A stretch of DNA of 64,000 bases from Petaurus breviceps papuanus. Its lineage: Eukaryota > Chordata > Mammalia > Diprotodontia > Petauridae. Positions 46,301 to 58,589 of the stretch are shown here, one piece after another; positions within the stretch are counted from its first letter, which is position 1, and the number at the start of each line of letters is the position of its first letter. The stretch lies in assembly GCA_028583685.1 (NCBI GenBank), contig JAMXIF010001183.1, positions 14,642,088-14,706,087 on the forward strand, read 5' to 3'. Made by a program: the position numbers and the translations under genes. The notes beneath the pieces were generated by a model. It worked only from the letters and a program-made list of their open reading frames with translations. It had not been told where the DNA came from and did not search any database.

Positions 46301-48520
46301 TTGCAGTATTTATTTTACCACCAAATAAATGAATTTTAAATTTGGTCCCAAATTTAGATTATTTCTCTCTTTTCATTTAAAACAGGATAAAATGAAACTG
46401 TTTGCTCATCCAAATACGTGGTGGAAAATGCTAGGGAATTTTAAACATTCTCTTGGTGAAAGATGGATTTTTTTTGAAGTCACCTAACCAATCAACAAAA
46501 TAAATAGCTATGATTTAAAATATTTACTTTTTTCCAGCTACTGACAAGTACCATATTGAATTATAAATATACTTATAGTTCAGTTGGATATGTAGCTTTA
46601 TAAAAATATTTTATATTTGAAAAATTCCAGTAAATTAATTGGTATCATTGGTCAGTCATTCAGTACATTTTCTGTGAGAGCATGGCCAGTGGGCCACTGG
46701 TAAAAGAGAAAAAATAAAGTCACATCTAAAGTAAAGTAATGCTTGTCTTAAAATGGTTAGTTTATATTTACACATATGTTGTAAAAACTTAATATTAGAA
46801 ATAATAAATCCTAGCTATATGTTCATTGGAAAGTAACAACTTTATAGTATTCCAGGCAACTTTCTAAGAACATTGATTACACATGACACAAATAAAATCA
46901 CAGTTCCGGAAAGTAACAAGATAATAGCAACAACATTATTGTTCACGTAAAGAAATCTATGAATAGACGAATAGAATAGAAATTAATTACACCAGTAAAT
47001 GGGATAAATAGATATAAATCAATGTATAAAATATACAAATTTCAATTATGTTTTAAGCAATGTCTGTAATTAACTTAATCTGATTTTAGTTACTTGAAGT
47101 GCCTCTAAGCTTTAGCAGCTCTTGTGAACTAATCTCAGGCTATTTTGCTCTGGGAATTTTTTCTGTTCTCCTTTCTTTAATATTGGATCTTCTCACATTG
47201 TGTGGTCTTTTAGATAATGTACCCTGGGGTACAAATCAACAGACAGAGGTAAAGAGGAAAGGGGTATTAGACAAGCATACTTTTTGATGCCTTCCAAAGA
47301 AGTTCTGGGAATGTCAAGGGGCAACAGCTTTGTGTAATTGGAAAACATTGGATTTGACTTTAGAATAGCTGGGGTTTAAATGTTAGTTTTGCTGTATAGA
47401 AGCTGTTTAACCTAAACAAGGGAACTGATCTCACAGAAATTCAGTATTCTTTAATTAGGAAATAAGGGGTTTGAATTAAGCCATTTCCATGGCCCATTGA
47501 AACTCTTCCCTTTCTGTGATTCCACTGCTTCCATGAAATGACAAGATGAAATTGGCACAAATTCAGAGGGTGGAGGAGACTCATACAAAACTTTGCAAAT
47601 GTGACCTGTGCACCTAAGAAGACATATTTCAAAATTACCTCATTTGTGTCAAAGATGATTGAAGAGCTAAAATATTGTGGTCTTTTAAATTGTTTCTTAA
47701 CTAAATTTGATATAAGTAGATACAAAATGAGTGTGGATAGAGACATAGAAATTATTCTGAGCCAAGAAAAAGTGATTTATGTTCTCTCAGTTTGTGAGAC
47801 TAACAATATCCCATGGAGTCCAAACCTACAATTTTACAGTCACTTAATGGCCCACAATTTCCCAAGCGTCCTTTTGGAAATAAGAGCTCTTGGAATTATA
47901 GTCAAGGAAGTCACTTGCATTTTATTTTCTTATTAATTCCACAGCTTTTTGGTGTTTTGCATTGTTTTGATTTTTTTTAATAAAATGGTAAGTGAGAGTT
48001 AGCAAAATTTCCCTCAGGCTAGGAGTATGGTAGTAAAAGAGAAAACAGAATGTTGATCTTATTTGAAATTAAGGAAATATAATAAAATCTCAAAGGAGCC
48101 CCATATTCTGCTAAATCAGAATCATATACCAAATAATAGAGACATACTTGATAATAAAGATTAATAAAAAGTTGACAACACCGAGGTTACCAAGTGCTAA
48201 AATTTCAAAAGTTGCCACAACAATGCCCATCAGATGAATTATTCTAGTTTCACTGTAGGCATCTGATAACTTTCTTGCCATACTGAGAGTAATGTTGACC
48301 AATTACAGAAAAAGAAACTGACAATGTTCTAACTTTTTTGGCTTTTTAGTATATCTTTTTTTCAAAAATTAGTGTTTTTTATGCTTTCTTCTATTTTATA
48401 CTACTATTTTTTCCCAATCATTTGCCCTACCTTCTTAACCAGAAAAAGAAATAACATGAGTACCACATTGACCTCATCCATTAATATATCCTGTTTTAAT
48501 TTGGATGGGTCTCAGAAACT
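43316..48520. other. long AT-rich stretch without recognisable repeats or genes
   Basis: About 5.2 kb in which I recognise no element. 44.7-47.1 kb is especially AT-rich. The longest frames (47601-47936 plus, 111 residues; 47441-47746 minus) have no motif, signal peptide or membrane segment I can support. Old decayed repeats below my recognition limit are likely. Confidence 0.4.
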
Positions 48521-48524
48521 TCTA

Positions 48525-48995
48525 CTTCACAGAATCACTGAGATAAGGTTTGAAGGGGCCTCAGTGGCTATCTAGTCCAGCAACCTAATTTTTTCCACAT
48601 GAGAAAACTCAGTCTCAGGTAGGTTAAGTGATTTGTCTGACTTTTTACAGGCAGTAGAGTTAGAGCTGGTATTTGAACCCAGGTGTGACTTTCAGAGTTA
48701 CTGCTCTTTCTGCTACACTGTGGCACTCTGTGGAGTACTTTTCCAAATCTATGGACTATTATAAGAATAAACTATGGACTATTGTAAGAATGGACTATTA
48801 TAATATCAACAGCTGTTGTTAATATAGCTTTTTGCAATTTTCAAAACACTTTCTTCGCAATGAACTTATGAGGCATGTAGAATTATCCTCATTTATTTTT
48901 AAAGAGGAAAATACTAAGGCTTATGGAAGTTAAGAGATAGGATTTGAACTCAGGATAATTCCACCTTCAAGTTTGGTGTTCTTTACACTATTCGA
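48525..48995 (-). mobile_element. two adjacent MIR-like SINE relics
   Basis: 48525-48730 has TATCTAGTCCAGCAACCTAA, GGTATTTGAACCCAGGTGTG and TGCTACACTGTGGCA. 48810-48995 has ATATAGCTTTTTGCAATTTT and GATAGGATTTGAACTCAGG. A small tandem GGACTATTATAAGAAT repeat (48751-48805) separates them. Confidence 0.6.
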
Positions 48996-50160
48996 TGATA
49001 TAAGAGCATCATGATGATACCTTGAGAGAATAGGTCTGACATGCTAAGCTATAATTTAAAGTAAACCAAATTTGTCATGCATATGGAATTTTAGCATTTT
49101 TTGTTCCAAGCACATCCAAAATTTGACATCTGTAAACATGTATAAAGGAAGAATAACTGAGGAAAGACTTCAACAGCTCTTTGATCAGTGTTGAATCTTC
49201 ACTTTGGGCAACAGAATTTTGATTGACTCTTAGTAATAAATCATTTCATCTAGATCTTCAAATGAATCACCTGTAATAAAACAAGGAAGCTATATTTAAG
49301 ACTTAAATATAAATGCAAAAAGTGTCATACATTTAGAATGCATCCTGAAATAAGTAGGAAAATAGGGCATAAAGTGTTGTCTTGAACACTGAAGATGGAT
49401 TTTTCCATTCCTATAAATGGAATAGACACAAAGTCTGTTGAAAGACTATTTTAAAATTTGGTTTGGTTTTTAGAAAAAAAACTCCCTGTGAAACTGAATC
49501 AGAAAGGATCACCACATTGTGAAATGAAGTTCAGGACCCACATTTTCCTATTCAATATGATTTACAAACAACCTTTGTATATGAAATGAATATCATTATA
49601 TAATTCATTAATGGGTTAACAAACTCAAGAATAATCTCTTTTTCCATTCATAAATTTATAATTATATATATATAGAATTCTTATTATATATATATGAATG
49701 ATGAACAACATGGGTGAAAACATATCTCTCTTTTTTATGACTGATTCAATATTCATCAGAGTACAACTGAACAAGATTATCTTTGGTTGCATTTATCAAG
49801 GAATCTTTTATGACCTTAACATAGGCATAAGAGACTCCTTACTGGAGGAGAGACTTAGAGGTTATGTCTTGCTCTAATGAGGCAAATGCTTATGTGTAAT
49901 CAACAAGCAATAAACAGAGTATGATCTTATATTTGTTGCAAAATTAAGCAAATTGTGGGAGTCTAAAAATGTGGTTAGCTATAGAAATTAGTTTGCAAAA
50001 TCCTGTCTTTTCTTTTCCCATATTTTCTCTAAAGATATCCTAGATATAGAAGCAGGTCATCATCATGAAGTTTTATAAAGATGAGAATATGGGTATATAG
50101 GCCACTAGCTATTGATATTCTACTAATTTCATGAAAACCAAATGGAAAAGAAAGACCCTA
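48996..50160. other. unassigned AT-rich stretch
   Basis: A TATATATATAGAATTC/ATATATATATGAATG pair near 49655-49700 is simple sequence. No gene or repeat family is recognised. Confidence 0.4.
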
Positions 50161-50164
50161 TAGA

Positions 50165-50315
50165 TGGATAGGTTTTTCATATGATCCTGTTTACAGATGA
50201 TAGTGTGCTGAATGAAGCAAATTCCAGAAAATTATGTAACCTCTTCAATGAGATTAATGATAACTCTAAAGAGTTTGGCCTAAGAATCAACATAGGGGAA
50301 AAAAACTAAGTGAAA
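50165..50315 (+). mobile_element. short non-LTR reverse transcriptase relic
   Basis: 50188-50298 translates to LFTDDSVLNEANSRKLCNLF followed by NEINDNSKEFGLRINIG. The F-x-DD box, then a leucine-rich helix and EFGLRIN, is the order in LINE reverse transcriptases of the RTE type. Only about 40 codons remain. Which clade it came from is uncertain. Confidence 0.5.
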
Positions 50316-50349
50316 GGAAAAAAAAATAGCTGTTTTCCAGACTGTCATG

Positions 50350-50540
50350 TTATTGGATGGCTAATCCTTTAAGGCCTGATAAGAGTTAGAAGCAATCTTT
50401 GAGGGCATCAAGACTATCCCTCATTTTACATGGAGGATTAAATGATTTGCTTTAAGTCATATAGAGAATAGTAACAGATTTGGAAGTCAACCCTAGGTCT
50501 TCTGACTCCAAACCTAAATAATTTTTGACTATACTAAGCT
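50350..50540 (-). mobile_element. MIR-like SINE relic
   Basis: CCTCATTTTACATGGAGGAT, ATTTGCTTTAAGTCATATAG and GGTCTTCTGACTCCAAACCT lie in reversed order. Confidence 0.5.
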
Positions 50541-51135
50541 TCCTTTGGTTCTTATTTACTGATGTTAGAACGTCGGTACATATATTTAGAAGAGGCATTC
50601 TAGATAAACAATTAGTCTGGCCCCAAATTGAGTAGGAATAGGGGATTGTATTGTATCCAGGAAATCGTGTAGTCCTTTTGTTAATCCCAAACTACTCCTT
50701 GACATAAAGGTTTATTATTATTTCAACACAAATGTTTTCCCAGCAATGATGCATGGTTAAGAATCTCATAAAACCATGATCTCTGAAGAATCAGAACTGT
50801 GAGTGATTTAAAAGAAAATGGAAAGATTAGTAGTGAGGGCACAAAATCTTTAGTGAACTGCAGTCACCTACATTGTGGCTTAAGGGATATCACTGATGAT
50901 AATTTATGCTCAAAAAAGAATAGGGACAGTCATGTAATGAGGATAAAAGAAACAGGGGAAAAGGCTGAGTGCTGCCCAGGTAGCCCCAAAATATAAAAAA
51001 AAAAAACACCTAGAGGAACTACTCCAGCACATTGAATAAATCCTTTGGGAAACATCTATGGAAGAACATGGACAAGTATCACACTTGATAAGGAGGTGTG
51101 GATGAGACATAAGGATTAGTGGAAGAATGATCTCT
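50541..51135. other. unassigned stretch
   Basis: No repeat family or gene is recognised. An A run lies at 50995-51006. Confidence 0.4.
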
Positions 51136-51139
51136 CTCC

Positions 51140-51420
51140 TCACTTCCACCTCCTTGAATTCTTCTAGATTTACTCAAAATCCAATCTTCTTTGGGAGGCC
51201 TTCTGTCCCCTCCAGCTACTTGAATCTTCCTCTCTCAGATTATCTTTTATCTTCTTTCCCTAAATCATGTATCTTCTTTCTTAATGGCATTTTGTCTTCC
51301 CCATTAGAATGTAAACTGCTTGTGGACAAGGACTTTTTTAGCCTTCCTTTGTGCCTCCAACACATAGCACAGTATTTGGCATTTAATAATACAACTAAAT
51401 ACTTATTTAGACTAGCTGTC
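51140..51420 (+). mobile_element. L2-type LINE 3' end
   Basis: GAATGTAAACTGCTTGTGGA, CAAGGACTTTTTTAGCCTTC and CACATAGCACAGTATTTGGC follow the sense L2 3' order. The 98-residue frame here is incidental. Confidence 0.65.
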
Positions 51421-51529
51421 TGAGGAAAAAAAAACTAAGTAAGATTGGGATCACAAGACTATGTAAATACTATTGTGTTGAGATTTACCAATCAACATTG
51501 CTACAAAGTAGCAGGCTAAGAAGCTTTCC

Positions 51530-51551
51530 TTTTTTTTTTTTTTTTTTTTTG
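51530..51551 (+). repeat. poly-T tract
   Basis: A run of 22 T, isolated and without a recognisable SINE or LINE body attached. Confidence 0.9.
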
Positions 51552-51607
51552 CTATCTATGGTCAATCATCATGGTCTTCTTTCTAAGTGAATTCTTGCTA
51601 CCTTCCT

Positions 51608-51740
51608 AGGAAGTGTTGTGTAGTGGATAAAGAACAGGTCTTAAAAGTCTGCTAGACTTGAACTCAAATCCTTATTCTGACATCTATATCAAGGGAGGAG
51701 AACCTGTGGCCTCCAGGCTACAGGTAGCTTCCTTTACTTA
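51608..51740 (+). mobile_element. SINE head fragment and MITE arm
   Basis: 51610-51680 (GTTGTGTAGTGGATAAAGAA, GACTTGAACTCAAATCC) is a SINE head relic. 51688-51740 (GGGAGGAGAACCTGTGGCC) matches the left arm of the palindromic element at 20755-20915. Confidence 0.5.
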
Positions 51741-51943
51741 CTCGGAGTAGACAGCTCTCTAAGAATAGAAGTTCAAAAATAGTTTCCCGTCTATACTAGT
51801 TTCTTCACCAGGAGTTCTTCATTGATGAATTTACTAATGCAGGCATTGGCCTGGAACTCATCTTCTCCCTCCTCCTTCTCCTCAAACCAGAACTGAAAGA
51901 AAAAAACATTAACATGCCCTATAATTACCCTCTGTTACCATTG

Positions 51944-52175
51944 TCCAGTTGTACGTAGCTTTTTGTAACCAAGATTTTCTTGGCAAAGATTCTGAAATGG
52001 TTTGTCATTTCTTTCTCCAGGTCATTTTATAGATGAGGAAACTGAGGCAAACAGGGTTAAGTGATTTGCCCAGGGTCAGATAGCTAGTAAACTTCTGAGT
52101 CCAGATCTGAACTCAGGAAGATGAGTCTTCCTGACTCCAGATTCAGTACTCTATCCACCATGCCACCTAGCTGCT
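51944..52175 (-). mobile_element. tRNA-type SINE, A-long
   Basis: ATTTTCTTGGCAAAGATTCT, TTTATAGATGAGGAAACTGA, TTGCCCAGGGTCAGATAGCT and CATGCCACCTAGCTGC give a complete reversed A-long order. Confidence 0.88.
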
Positions 52176-52184
52176 GGTGTAATT

Positions 52185-52480
52185 TCCAGATTTCCCATCA
52201 TCCTGGTCATTTCATTCTTATCTGGATACATTCTAGTTTATCACTCCTTGTCTTCTATATTTGAACATCTTGAATTGAATATCCTGATCCAAATGTGGTA
52301 TGAGTAATGCAGAGTACAGGAGAACTCCTGTTTCCCATGATCTGAACACCATATCTCTAATCTTTCACTCTAAGATTGTGTTACCTTTTTTTTTTTTTTG
52401 GCAAACAAATCACATGCGCTAAACTCGTGACCAACTAAAACTTCCACATCTTGTTTGCCTGAAGTGTCAAATTATTTCAT
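52185..52480 (-). mobile_element. L3/CR1-type LINE fragment
   Basis: CATCATCCTGGTCATTTCAT, ACATTCTAGTTTATCACTCC, GTATGAGTAATGCAGAGTAC and ACCAACTAAAACTTCCACAT run parallel to the copy at 37262-39078. An 11-15 T run near 52388 lies within it. Confidence 0.6.
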
Positions 52481-54540
52481 TATGAAAGAGCAAAATGTAA
52501 TATTTTATTTATTACTTCATCCTTTTCTGTGAAAGTTGATGGTCAAGGATGGCGTTAGAAAGCATTAGCAATAGATTTTGGACCATTTTACTTGAATGCC
52601 AACCCCTGAAACAATACCAGACTCAATCATCCTTATTCTTTCCAACAGGTCAATTCATGTTGAACTGAAAGAAACATGGGATTAGTTCCTTTGATACTTA
52701 TATGACCTCATTACATTCCCTCCAATTAGTTCAGAGTGAAACTTGTCCATGTCCATGTATATATATATTGCAAAGGCTATCCATCCAATCTGTTAGAGAA
52801 TTTCCTCTAAGTCTCATGGAGATAATGATGAAGGTTTTATTAAAAGTTTCAGCAGACAACTACAGAAACTACAACAGTAGTTTCAAAGACAATTTACTTC
52901 TTTTTGTGTCTACATTACTTACTTGGAGTAGTCTATTGTGTAACAGTCCGGGAGAATAGGAATATGTCAAAAGCATCTTTACTTGTGAGATATTCCTTTC
53001 AAGGACACAGATATATTCTCTTGACCTCTCTACTACATAAACCAATAGATTGGCACTGAGGAAAATGGACCTCTAAATGTCCCATACTAGAAGATCTACT
53101 AGGTGGTAGCTCCTTCTTCTTTTATTTGCGTTCAGAAATAATTACATGGGTCTTTCTAAAAATTCATCTTTAAGATTTTTATTATTTAGGAGTGAGCTTA
53201 TTTGTGTAGAAGTGAATAAGTCTTACTTTGGCAACAACCTTCTAACCAACATTACATTTTAGAATTTCCCCAAAGGCTTACATGTGATTTTACTTGGATC
53301 CAATATGGAGGGTAATAATATTACCATTTTTATTTGGTAAATTGTGAATAGTGTTCCTAAAAGAAATAATCTATTTTTGTCCAACTGAAGACATTCACAT
53401 CTGCACAACGAAGCTCCTTCATAAATCATGAAAATCTTTTTTAAAAAGATTTTTTTTTCTCCAATGGGTTCAAAAAACATTATTGGCTTTTTCTTTAAGT
53501 TAGTTATTGACCTGAATGATTTTAGAAGGTCATGCTAGGTTGTAATTCTTAATATCGTTTCTCTAATCCAATTGAATTTTGAACACAGAAAGCTGTTTTT
53601 CCCTTTCTGATCTTTTGAATGTTAATACTATTAGTCATTTAGTCTAGATGTTGGCTGTGTAATGGATTTTCTGATTAGCAACACATTGTTTAATTGGGAT
53701 TGAATTTGCTCATTCTAAGAAATGGCATGAGTGATTTTTTGTGTAGTGATTGCTATTGTGTATTCTGTGATTCTTGCTCAGGCAAAATTCCCATTGATGT
53801 AAATACAGCTCACGATACTTTTCTGTTATTGGTTGAGAGTCTTCTAGGGGGTTCTTGCATAGTTATTATTGTAATATATACTTAAAATACCCTATGTTAA
53901 TGGGTTTGTTATTTCTGGCCACTTGGATGTATTTAGAGAATGTAAATTGGTCAGATTGATAATGTTTGTATTACTCTGATTATTGCATGTCACAATTTGT
54001 TTCTTTCTGCCTTGAACAAAGCATTCTTTTGTTATTAAAAATTCTAACAAAAATAAAGGTTTAGGAAAGCTCTTTTGGACTCCATCTCTAGAACGACTCT
54101 GAAGTCTATCCAAAATATCTGCCAATCCTGGAGACTGTGGATCTGCGTCTAGTGCCACATCACAAGGGAGTCATAATTAAGGTAAGCACGATAGACCTTG
54201 GCCATGGAGTTCCTGGACAGAAACAGCAGTAAACTTTGGTGACTTAGACTGAAAATCAGTCTCAAGAAATCTGAAGAGCTAAAGGCATCACAGAACAAAG
54301 GAAGAGGAAATTTTGTGGGGGTTTTAAAACTCACATACAGATGTCTTGGTGTATCTAAGGTCTTCATTCTACTTGTCTCTCTCTGTCTCACCTACCTAAT
54401 TACTTTACTCAAATTTTTTTTAAAAAGTTAGTTTCCTTATTATCTGTCTGGACGTTTTTCCTGCCTCCTCCCTACTGCTTATATTATCCCCTGGGGTATA
54501 TGGATGTTTAAGGAGGACTAGCTCCTAAGGTGTGAGAGCT
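52481..54540. other. unassigned stretch
   Basis: I recognise no repeat family or gene in these 2 kb. Frames of 63-88 residues (for example 53694-53885 plus, 53892-54158 minus) carry no motif I can support. Confidence 0.4.
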
Positions 54541-54544
54541 TATT

Positions 54545-55045
54545 GAGCCCTTTTCAGGGCTGCTTTTTCATCTTTGTTACCTTTCACCCAACTCTCACCT
54601 GTGGTTCCAAGAAGCTATAGCAAGCACAGTGGCCACACCCCAGTAAACCATCTTGGTAGACAGGCTAAACCAAGATGAAGGTAATGGACAGGCCATAAAC
54701 TTCGTCAATTAGGGAGCTGTCTACCCCAAGCATGTGAAGACTTCCCCTGGTGGGATGGGTGGATGAGAACAATTTATTCCAATGGCCATGAAGGCAGCAG
54801 AAGCAGGTGCTGTGAAGTGCCTAGTGCTTGGTCAGAAGTGAAAGACACCAATATATCCTCTGCATCTTGTGTCATCACCAATTGTCTTGACTTTTTTGCC
54901 ACTGGACTTTGATGACTAGAAGAGAGTGACACTGACAACTTTGTGCAACTCTGCCTTACTGAAATCTAATTCATGCACAAGTCAACATATCACCCTGTGA
55001 TGTCCTTGGTCCTCTTCAAAAATGAAGGACAAGTAGCAATCTATT
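54545..55045 (+). mobile_element. RTE-associated SINE-like marsupial repeat
   Basis: AGGCCATAAACTTCGTCAAT, AGCATGTGAAGACTTCCCC, ATTTATTCCAATGGCCATGA, GACTTTTTTGCCACTGGACT and the end CCTCTTCAAAAATGAAGGAC match a repeat I recall as common in marsupials with a BovB/RTE-like 3' end. About 500 bp and moderately diverged. Confidence 0.5.
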
Positions 55046-55239
55046 ACTCCTTCCACCTGGAATGTTTGACTTCCATTTTCTAGTCACTGACTTTTACTTA
55101 ACTCATAATGCTTAATTTGCAGTACTGAAGAAAACCTATCCCCTCCCTTCCCTTTCCCTCTCTCATCTATGATATTATTAAGATAAATGTGTGTTTACAA
55201 GTCTTTAATATATGGGTTTTAGTGGCAATGCTATAAGAC

Positions 55240-55480
55240 AAAGGCTCTTAACCTAGGATCTCCAAACTTTAAAAGGGGTTCATGGATGGATTTCAGGGGA
55301 TCTATAATGTAGATGAAGGAAAAAAATACATAATAAATTCATCATAATCAGCTTCCTTTGTATTCTCTCTGTTTTATTGTATGCATTTTAAAAACATTAT
55401 TCTGATAAGCAATTTAAAGGTTTCAACATACTTCCAAAAGGATTCATGACATACAAAACATTAATAACCCTTGCTATAGG
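55240..55480 (+). mobile_element. MER5A-like hAT non-autonomous element
   Basis: The ends are roughly inverted: GGCTCTTAACCTAGGATCTC at the left and ATTAATAACCCT at the right. GGGGTTCATGGATGGATTTC and CCAAAAGGATTCATGACAT inside correspond to the MER5A consensus as I remember it. Old. Confidence 0.6.
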
Positions 55481-55756
55481 AGAAAACACAAGATATATTC
55501 GGTCAGAAGACCCAAACACTCAAGAGTAAAGTTTTGTTGGTTTGGCAACAAATAGGACTTTTGACAGAATTCTTATCACCAAACAATATTTACATCCTAC
55601 AATTTCCATTCAAAGATACAAGTATCTAACATTTTAATTGCCTTCCTTTTTGGTCCAGAACCATGATTTCCTTGAAGTAGGGAACTACTGGTGTTGAGAG
55701 CCCCTTCTATCAATCCAGATTGGCAACCGATTTGCAACTTTTATCATTAGAGAGGT

Positions 55757-56110
55757 TCTTTTGGGCACTGAGAAGCTAAGTGATTTCTCAAGGGCCGTGG
55801 GGTCTAGTAGTTTCAGAAGTGGGGATTGAGCCTAGCTCTTTCTGATCCCATGGCTGACTTTCTATCCAGTACACCATGTTGTTTCTCAGTATCCTTAAAT
55901 GGTATGTTTTAGTACCTGGTGTTTGATTAGAAAATAGAGAATATGAAATCATGACAAGGGCACTGCATTTGGAATCAGAGGACATGGGTTTGAACTGAGG
56001 TTTACAATTTGCCAGCTGAGGTCTTGGTTGGATAAGGCAATTAACCTCTCTGGGCCTCAGTTTCCTCACCTGTAAAGTGAGGGAATAGACTACATGATCT
56101 TAAAGGTTTC
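55757..56110 (+). mobile_element. two MIR-like SINE relics, opposed
   Basis: 55765-55885 is a reversed fragment (AGCTAAGTGATTTCTCAAGG). 55945-56110 is sense: GGGTTTGAACTGAGGTTTAC, CTGGGCCTCAGTTTCCTCAC and CTGTAAAGTGAGGGAATAG. Confidence 0.55.
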
Positions 56111-56114
56111 ACAT

Positions 56115-57220
56115 AACTTAATTCAGTGAATAAAGTGCTCAAAATTTGTGAGAGCAATGCAACATCTTTGTGTAAATTCTGTATATACCTCTACATATTT
56201 TCTCGGAATTTCCCATGAAGCCATGTTGACTTTTCATCTAGATATGATTACTTCATCAAGGTACAGGAAGTCTAACTACCATGAGGGGGAAGGTATGGGA
56301 AACTTCATTCCCCCACTTCGTCGCCCCCTCACCTCACCTCCAGCAATAGCCACACAAGTTGTAGACTGATTTACTTTAGACTAAGCTGTCTTGCAGTGAA
56401 AATCAATTCCAACTTCATAGTTTGCTGTGGCTGTGTGTTGATGTGGGCTTTTTATTGCCGAGGCAAAATAAGAGCTGACTGAGCTCCAGCCAGCAAAGGA
56501 ATGCAATCATTTTGCTTCTTCATCTGTGCTGGAAAGCCATACTGTACACAGAGGTGTGACCACAATGAGCCTGGTTCTCAGTCATGGAGGCAAATCTGTC
56601 TCGTTACATTACCATTACCAGGTGGCTCTTTAATGTATGTTTGTGGTACATGGTAGCTTCCCTCATCAGTAAGGATTCGTGTTCAATAATGGAGGAGGAA
56701 AACAGCAAATATGTGTGTATATGTACACACACACACACACACACACACACTTTCAGGAAAGCTAAGTACTTCTTAAAGGAATAATATCCATCACCACTGA
56801 TCACTCCAATTATCCTGTGCAGCTACTGGCAAATGTCCTGCACAGACAACTGTTTTCTATCCTCTCTAATGGAAAGAAGCAGGAGCGTGGATAATCCAAA
56901 AATCATTTATATTTTACTTTGGTATGCTTTTTCTTTTGGTATTTGCATTTGAATACAAGTGTGCTTGATGTTCTAGTGAGTCAAAATTCTCTAAACGGAA
57001 TGAAGCCATGTTGTGAAAGATCGATTTAAGGACTGGAATGCTTTCCAGCTTCCCCATTTGGCTCCCCTGCCTGAGCCCATTATGCTCCCCAACTCATGTG
57101 CAGAAGCACCTCTCAGACTGTGACAAAGACCCTGTCTGAGCACGAGACCTACCAACACTCTATTACATTATAGCCTTTTATCAGTAATAAGTCATGGGAC
57201 ATAATTAACAGGGCTTTAGA
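56115..57220. other. unassigned, apparently unique; CA repeat at 56724-56751
   Basis: Apart from an (AC)n tract there is no recognisable repeat for more than 1 kb. Composition is balanced, and words such as TTAACAGGGCTTTAG and CAGGTGGCTCTTTAATG lack repeat character. It is a candidate conserved non-coding region, but conservation cannot be judged here. Confidence 0.35.
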
Positions 57221-57223
57221 ATA

Positions 57224-57471
57224 TCAGGGTAGTTAGGTAGTACAGTGATTAGAGCACTGGACCTGGAATCAGGAAGGCCTGAACTCAAATCCAGTTTCAG
57301 ACACTTAATAGCTGTGTGACATTGGGCAAGTCATTTTACCCTGATTGCCTCAGTTTCTTCATCTGTAAAATCAGCTGGAGAAGAAAATGGCAAACCACTA
57401 CAGTATCCTTGTGAGTAAAATCCCAGATGGGGTCATGAAAAGTTGAAAATGACTGAAATGACTCAACAACA
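57224..57471 (+). mobile_element. tRNA-type SINE, A-long
   Basis: GGTAGTTAGGTAGTACAGTG head, GAACTCAAATCCAGTTTCAG, TTGCCTCAGTTTCTTCATCT and ACTGAAATGACTCAACAAC tail. A full A-long copy. Confidence 0.9.
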
Positions 57472-57524
57472 ACAATCTATCTCCCATCTCCTTTCTATTC
57501 TTATTTGGCAAAACAATAAAAAAA

Positions 57525-58160
57525 AAGGAATCATAAAGTTTCACACTTGGAAGTGACCTTAGAGAGACTATTTAATCTAACTCATATCTGGAAAAGAATC
57601 CTTACTGTAACATACCTGACCTAATCTCTACTTGAAAGCCTCAAATTATGGAGGACTCTGCCTCCTGATGGCACCCATTCCAGTTTCAGGTAGTTCTAAT
57701 TGTTAGAAAATTTGTAGGAAATCAATATTTTACCTCCCCGCAACTTTGTGCTCTTACTTCTAGTTCTCATTTCTGGGACCAAACCTGTCTATTCTTTTTG
57801 AGGTAGCAAGGCAAGGCAATTGGGGTTAAGTGACTTGTCCAAGGTCACACAGTTAGTAAGTGTGTCATGTGTCTGAGGTCAGATTTGAACTCAGATCCTC
57901 CTGACTCCAGGGTCAGTGCTATATTCATTGCATCACCTAGCTGCCCCTAAATGTATCTATGCTAATGCCAATTCTATAGAGCAATCCTTCAAATACTTGA
58001 AGGTAGCTATTACTTCTCTTATCAAATTTTTCTTCTCCAGGTTCACCATTTTCCTTAACCACACCTTATCTGACTAGAGGCCCTTCCTCATTCTGGTTAA
58101 ACTCCTTTGGATCAGCCCTTAAAATCCCTAGTTTTTTTCAAAACACATTTCCTACACTAG
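57525..58160 (-). mobile_element. L3/CR1-type LINE fragment with a SINE insertion
   Basis: GACTATTTAATCTAACTCAT, CTACTTGAAAGCCTCAAATT, GTAGTTCTAATTGTTAGAAA, then after the SINE CAATCCTTCAAATACTTGAA, TTCTTCTCCAGGTTCACCAT and GCCCTTCCTCATTCTGGTTA. Same order as the copy at 37262. Confidence 0.65.
57793..57948 (-). mobile_element. tRNA-type SINE, A-short
   Basis: CTTTTTGAGGTAGCAAGGCA, ATTGGGGTTAAGTGACTTGT, AAGGTCACACAGTTAGTAAG and ATCACCTAGCTGCCCCT, inside the L3/CR1 fragment. The flanking words CTGTCTAT and ATGTATCTAT are too different for a sure target duplication. Confidence 0.9.
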
Positions 58161-58164
58161 TCTT

Positions 58165-58470
58165 TAGGCACCACATTCAATACAAGGCCTTTCCTGATTC
58201 CTCTCGCTTGGTTATCTCTGTTAAGATTACTTTGCATTCTTTATCCATGTACATGTTGTATTCTCCTAAAAAGGGGTTTCCCAAAAACTTTAGTGAATGT
58301 TTAAATTTTACACTAATTTAATATTAGAACTTCATGAAGACTTTTGGAACATACAGTGGAATTTAAGCTCCTTGAGGACAGTAATTATTTCTTTTTGTAT
58401 AACCAGCACCTAGCATATTGCCTCATACATAGTAAGTACTTGATGAATAGTTGTTGAATTCAATTGAATG
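58165..58470 (+). mobile_element. L2-type LINE 3' end
   Basis: AAGGCCTTTCCTGATTCCTC, TTTAAGCTCCTTGAGGACAG, ACCAGCACCTAGCATATTGC and TAGTAAGTACTTGATGAATA form a well-preserved sense L2 3' order. Confidence 0.75.
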
Positions 58471-58589
58471 AGTTTAAGGCAAAATTTATGTTATACCAGT
58501 CACAATTTGGAAAAATGACCTCCTACACTTCCTTCAGACTACCTCTGGTGGTTTAACAACCGATAAAAAGAAATGTGAATAAACTACTC

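Noticed and set aside
47601-47936. 111-residue open frame in unassigned sequence
   Set aside because: No recognisable domain, no splice or promoter context, and a frame of this length is expected by chance in 64 kb of six frames.
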